Positions 61,346 to 64,000 of a stretch of 64,000 nucleotides of DNA are shown here, in pieces; position 1 is the stretch's first letter; each line of letters starts with the position of its first letter. The stretch lies in the NCBI GenBank assembly GCA_023630585.1, contig CM042544.1:23447756-23511755 (forward strand). The letters are read 5' to 3'. This stretch comes from Cranoglanis bouderius (taxonomy: Eukaryota > Chordata > Actinopteri > Siluriformes > Cranoglanididae). A program made the translations under genes and the position numbers. The notes beneath the pieces are model-generated. The model had not been told where the DNA came from. It saw only the letters and a list, made by a program, of their open reading frames with translations, and made no database searches.

Positions 61346-64000
61346 ATGGGTGGGTGGCTACTCCCCCTATGGATCAGAGGTTAAATGTTACCATTTGACA
61401 CAGGTTTCAAGTAGGGTCAAAAAATGGACAAAATATATATTGAATGTATATAGCAATTGTAATTGAAATATTTACTCTACATCATTAGCAATAACTAATC
61501 GTCTTAATTAATACAGTATGATGAAAATAAAATGAATAATACCTCTGAGATAAGTAGACCTGTGTTGGAAATGTACGACATGCTGTAGCAACGTGTCAAG
61601 CATGGTGAAGTCACTTATGGGAAAGATAGTAAATCAAGAGAAAGCCAACACCTTTTTTGGCCTCTTCTGCTTTTCAAACTAGAGAAGAGAACCAGGGAAC
61701 AGAGAATGTGTGACATTGCAATTTTTATACAGGCTACGTCTGTATGTCTGAGTCATGGCTAGCTAAAACAGTCATTCAGTCCACCTTCCTCTTTCAGTTT
61801 GATCCCTGCTGTATCATTTGGATTTTATAGTTGCTGTTTTGGCATAATAAATAGAGGAAAATATATATATTTCAGAAACATAGATGGTATGGTTATGTGT
61901 ACAGACTCTGAAGTGATTGCATCACACAGACTGACTGTCACATTGTAGTATGAATGGTGACTGCCTAGTTGTTCATATAATCTTAAAAACATACGGCAGA
62001 GATTTACAAAGAGAACTGAATGCTATATGTTTTTAAGATTACAGTGCATGTATGTAATAAAAGAATAGAAAAAAGGGGGAAATGTGTGTGCTTGTGTATC
62101 GTTGCTGGAAGTATTGTGTTATTCCCTTTATTGTGATGGTACGGTGCTTCTATCCTTCCTTTTTGAGTACTTTGCGTGGAATGGCCAGAATGAAGCAATC
62201 ATGGTACAACGCTCTCCCTTTTCCATTTCAGGAATGCGAGTCAGCTCTTCTTATCTCCCTGTGGATGTGTGCTCATTCAGTTTTCTAATCATGTACAAAT
62301 ATGAAATAAAAAAATTAACGGCCAGATTTTGTCCTGCTCTGATTTGATGCTTTTTCTAAGAACCCTAAAGGGGAAGTTTGCATTCTTCTATGCTTAAAAT
62401 CCCAAGTACGATTTTATGGGCTTGTAAAATATGGAGATACTTGTAACATCGATAGACGAACGGTTTATAGTAGAAAATGACATTTTATTTCCCTCTTTTA
62501 TTTACACACTTACACTAAGGAAGTGTGGTTTCAAAAAATCCTGCTTTTTTTTTTCTATTTCCTGGTGTGGCACCGTAAGCCCTTTTACCATGGACCCTTT
62601 TATTTTATTTTTTATTTTTTCTTATACAATGTATTTAGGTTAATACCATACCTTGAGCTTTTGGAACCCAGATTTCTGCATGAGAATATTCCTTGTTTGA
62701 AGACTGTAAGACTGATTTTACAAAGACAGGTGATAACTTGTTTCCAGGTGTTCCCTGAGCATTATTCAAATGTTCATGTGGAAAGCTGATTGTCACTGAA
62801 AGCTCTTATTATTATCATTAATTGTAATGATTATTATTCAAAACAGACAGAACAGTGCCATTGTCCCAGATGTCAGGAAATGACCTCAAACTAAAGTAGC
62901 TGTTACTGGAAACCTCTCTAGAAAAAAAAAGCACACAGACCAAAAAAAAAAAAAAAAGTTTGCATACTTCCATCATTTTCACACAGATGTACCTCTCGTT
63001 GCTTTTCAAACAGAGAGGTGGAGGTTTTCTTATGAGATGATGGGAGATAAGGATTTCCCTGCATTTACTGAAGTTGGTTGCATATATGGACATTGTGTGC
63101 AGAATGACTCATATAGGTTTATGTTTTCACAAGCCATGAGTCACAGATTCAGGTGATGGATCACTATGTTAATCAGTCCATCATTCTCCCAGCTGTCAAA
63201 CCCAAATAGTCCAATATTAAAAGTAATGTGTTTTGGGTGGGTATTTCAGCTTGTGTGTGTGTGTGTGTGAGGGGCATTTTTATATACTGGTGATGACTAA
63301 ATGCCCCCACAAGGATAGAAATATCTGAATCTTTTGTTTTTGTATAGGCATACCATTAATTATCTGTATTAATAATTATGTCTTTGGAAGGTCATTATAA
63401 GGATAATAAAACGTGTGTGTGTGTGTGTGTGTGTGTGCACATAGTACAATAAAACTTTCATTTCTTAGAAAAGCTTCTGGTTCAGTGATCATATCATTAC
63501 CCTATAGACACGGGCCTGATTTGTATTGGGGAGACTGAAGTTTGATTCATATGATATGTTATCTATTTATGTCTATTTATGTATTTATATCTCAGATACA
63601 TTCAGGACTTGGTTAACATCTACTGACTTGTTTGAGAGAATGTGTGGTTTTGATTTATAAGCAGTGATTTGTATAGTGTCCATTTAAATAACAATAAGTT
63701 ATTTAAAAAAAAAAAAAAAAGTGTAATGTGTTTATAATAGGGGTTTCAACACTCATATCATTAGAAATTTTGTATGGCACTGACCATGTCATACACACAC
63801 ACCACAAATAGCAGTTTTTCTGTTGAGTCTATGTGCAAATTTTGAATGTTGCTTGACAGTTGGGGTTAAAAAGTCAATAGTGAATTGAGAGTTTTTCGAC
63901 TATAAATGATGAGAAACCATTCAGGAGAATGAAAACGATCATACGCTCAGAAATAAAGGTGTCGAAATTTGATCGTCACTGGGGTGGTATCACTAAGCGT

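Larger units (their letters stand above)
53557..64000 (+). other. bcl3 intron 2 and unassigned sequence
   Basis: No third bcl3 exon or other gene recognised. Apart from the repeats listed separately, the stretches 54150-55660, 56100-58810 and 61350-64000 are AT-rich with scattered short simple repeats such as (GT)n at 63252-63269 and 63412-63437 and a poly-A run near 63705. Confidence 0.5.

Overview
The window is vertebrate nuclear DNA, almost certainly from a teleost and probably an otophysan (catfish-like) fish. The evidence is short multi-exon genes with GT-AG introns, six or more Tc1-like transposons, an RTE-type LINE, tRNA-headed SINEs whose tails read like 'tgccaaatgccataaatg', and many CA/CT/AT microsatellites. 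The species call is an inference from repeat flavour. No rRNA gene, intact tRNA gene, CRISPR array or bacterial feature was seen.

Layout. (1) 2.4-5.6 kb, minus: a three-exon interferon-type IRG GTPase gene. Exon phases join into one 496-residue protein made of a canonical G domain followed by a second, degenerate (quasi-GTPase) G domain that ends in a CaaX-like tail. An ISRE-like element lies just upstream of the start codon. (2) 5.8-8.3 kb: Tc1-family debris. (3) 9.8-17.9 kb: a head-to-head pair of trypsin-type genes. The minus gene is a complete trypsinogen of 245 aa. The plus gene (248 aa, frame intact over six exons) has lost catalytic His57 (Gln) and Ser195 (Ala) and carries an extra GC-AG intron, so it looks like a retained pseudoprotease. 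Its introns hold two Tc1 elements, and a third lies downstream. (4) 21.1-31.7 kb, minus: a 12-exon Cbl-family E3 ligase gene, 605 aa (TKB domain, RING, acidic stretch, proline-rich tail, no UBA seen), called cblc. (5) 32-38 kb: microsatellites, nested Tc1/MITE/LINE fragments. (6) 38.3-47.2 kb: a retroelement cluster with a solo LTR split by a 3.16-kb RTE LINE with an 18-bp target-site duplication, a second solo LTR with a perfect 5-bp duplication, and a two-exon gene on the minus strand whose leader contains an 18-nt tRNA-Lys primer-binding site, so its promoter is probably LTR-derived. (7) 47.2-51.8 kb: a minisatellite and small repeats. (8) 51.9-53.6 kb, plus: the first two coding exons of bcl3. 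The ankyrin exons lie beyond the window, so 53.6-64 kb is mostly its intron 2 plus repeats.

How the parts fit: cblc next to bcl3 reproduces the BCL3-CBLC neighbourhood of human 19q13, where IRGC and IRGQ also lie, so the backbone looks like an old syntenic block expanded by transposons. The IRG, Cbl and Bcl3 genes belong to innate immunity and signalling; the trypsin pair is digestive or derived from a digestive gene. Exon joins were worked out by hand from splice sites, phase and family knowledge, without transcript data.
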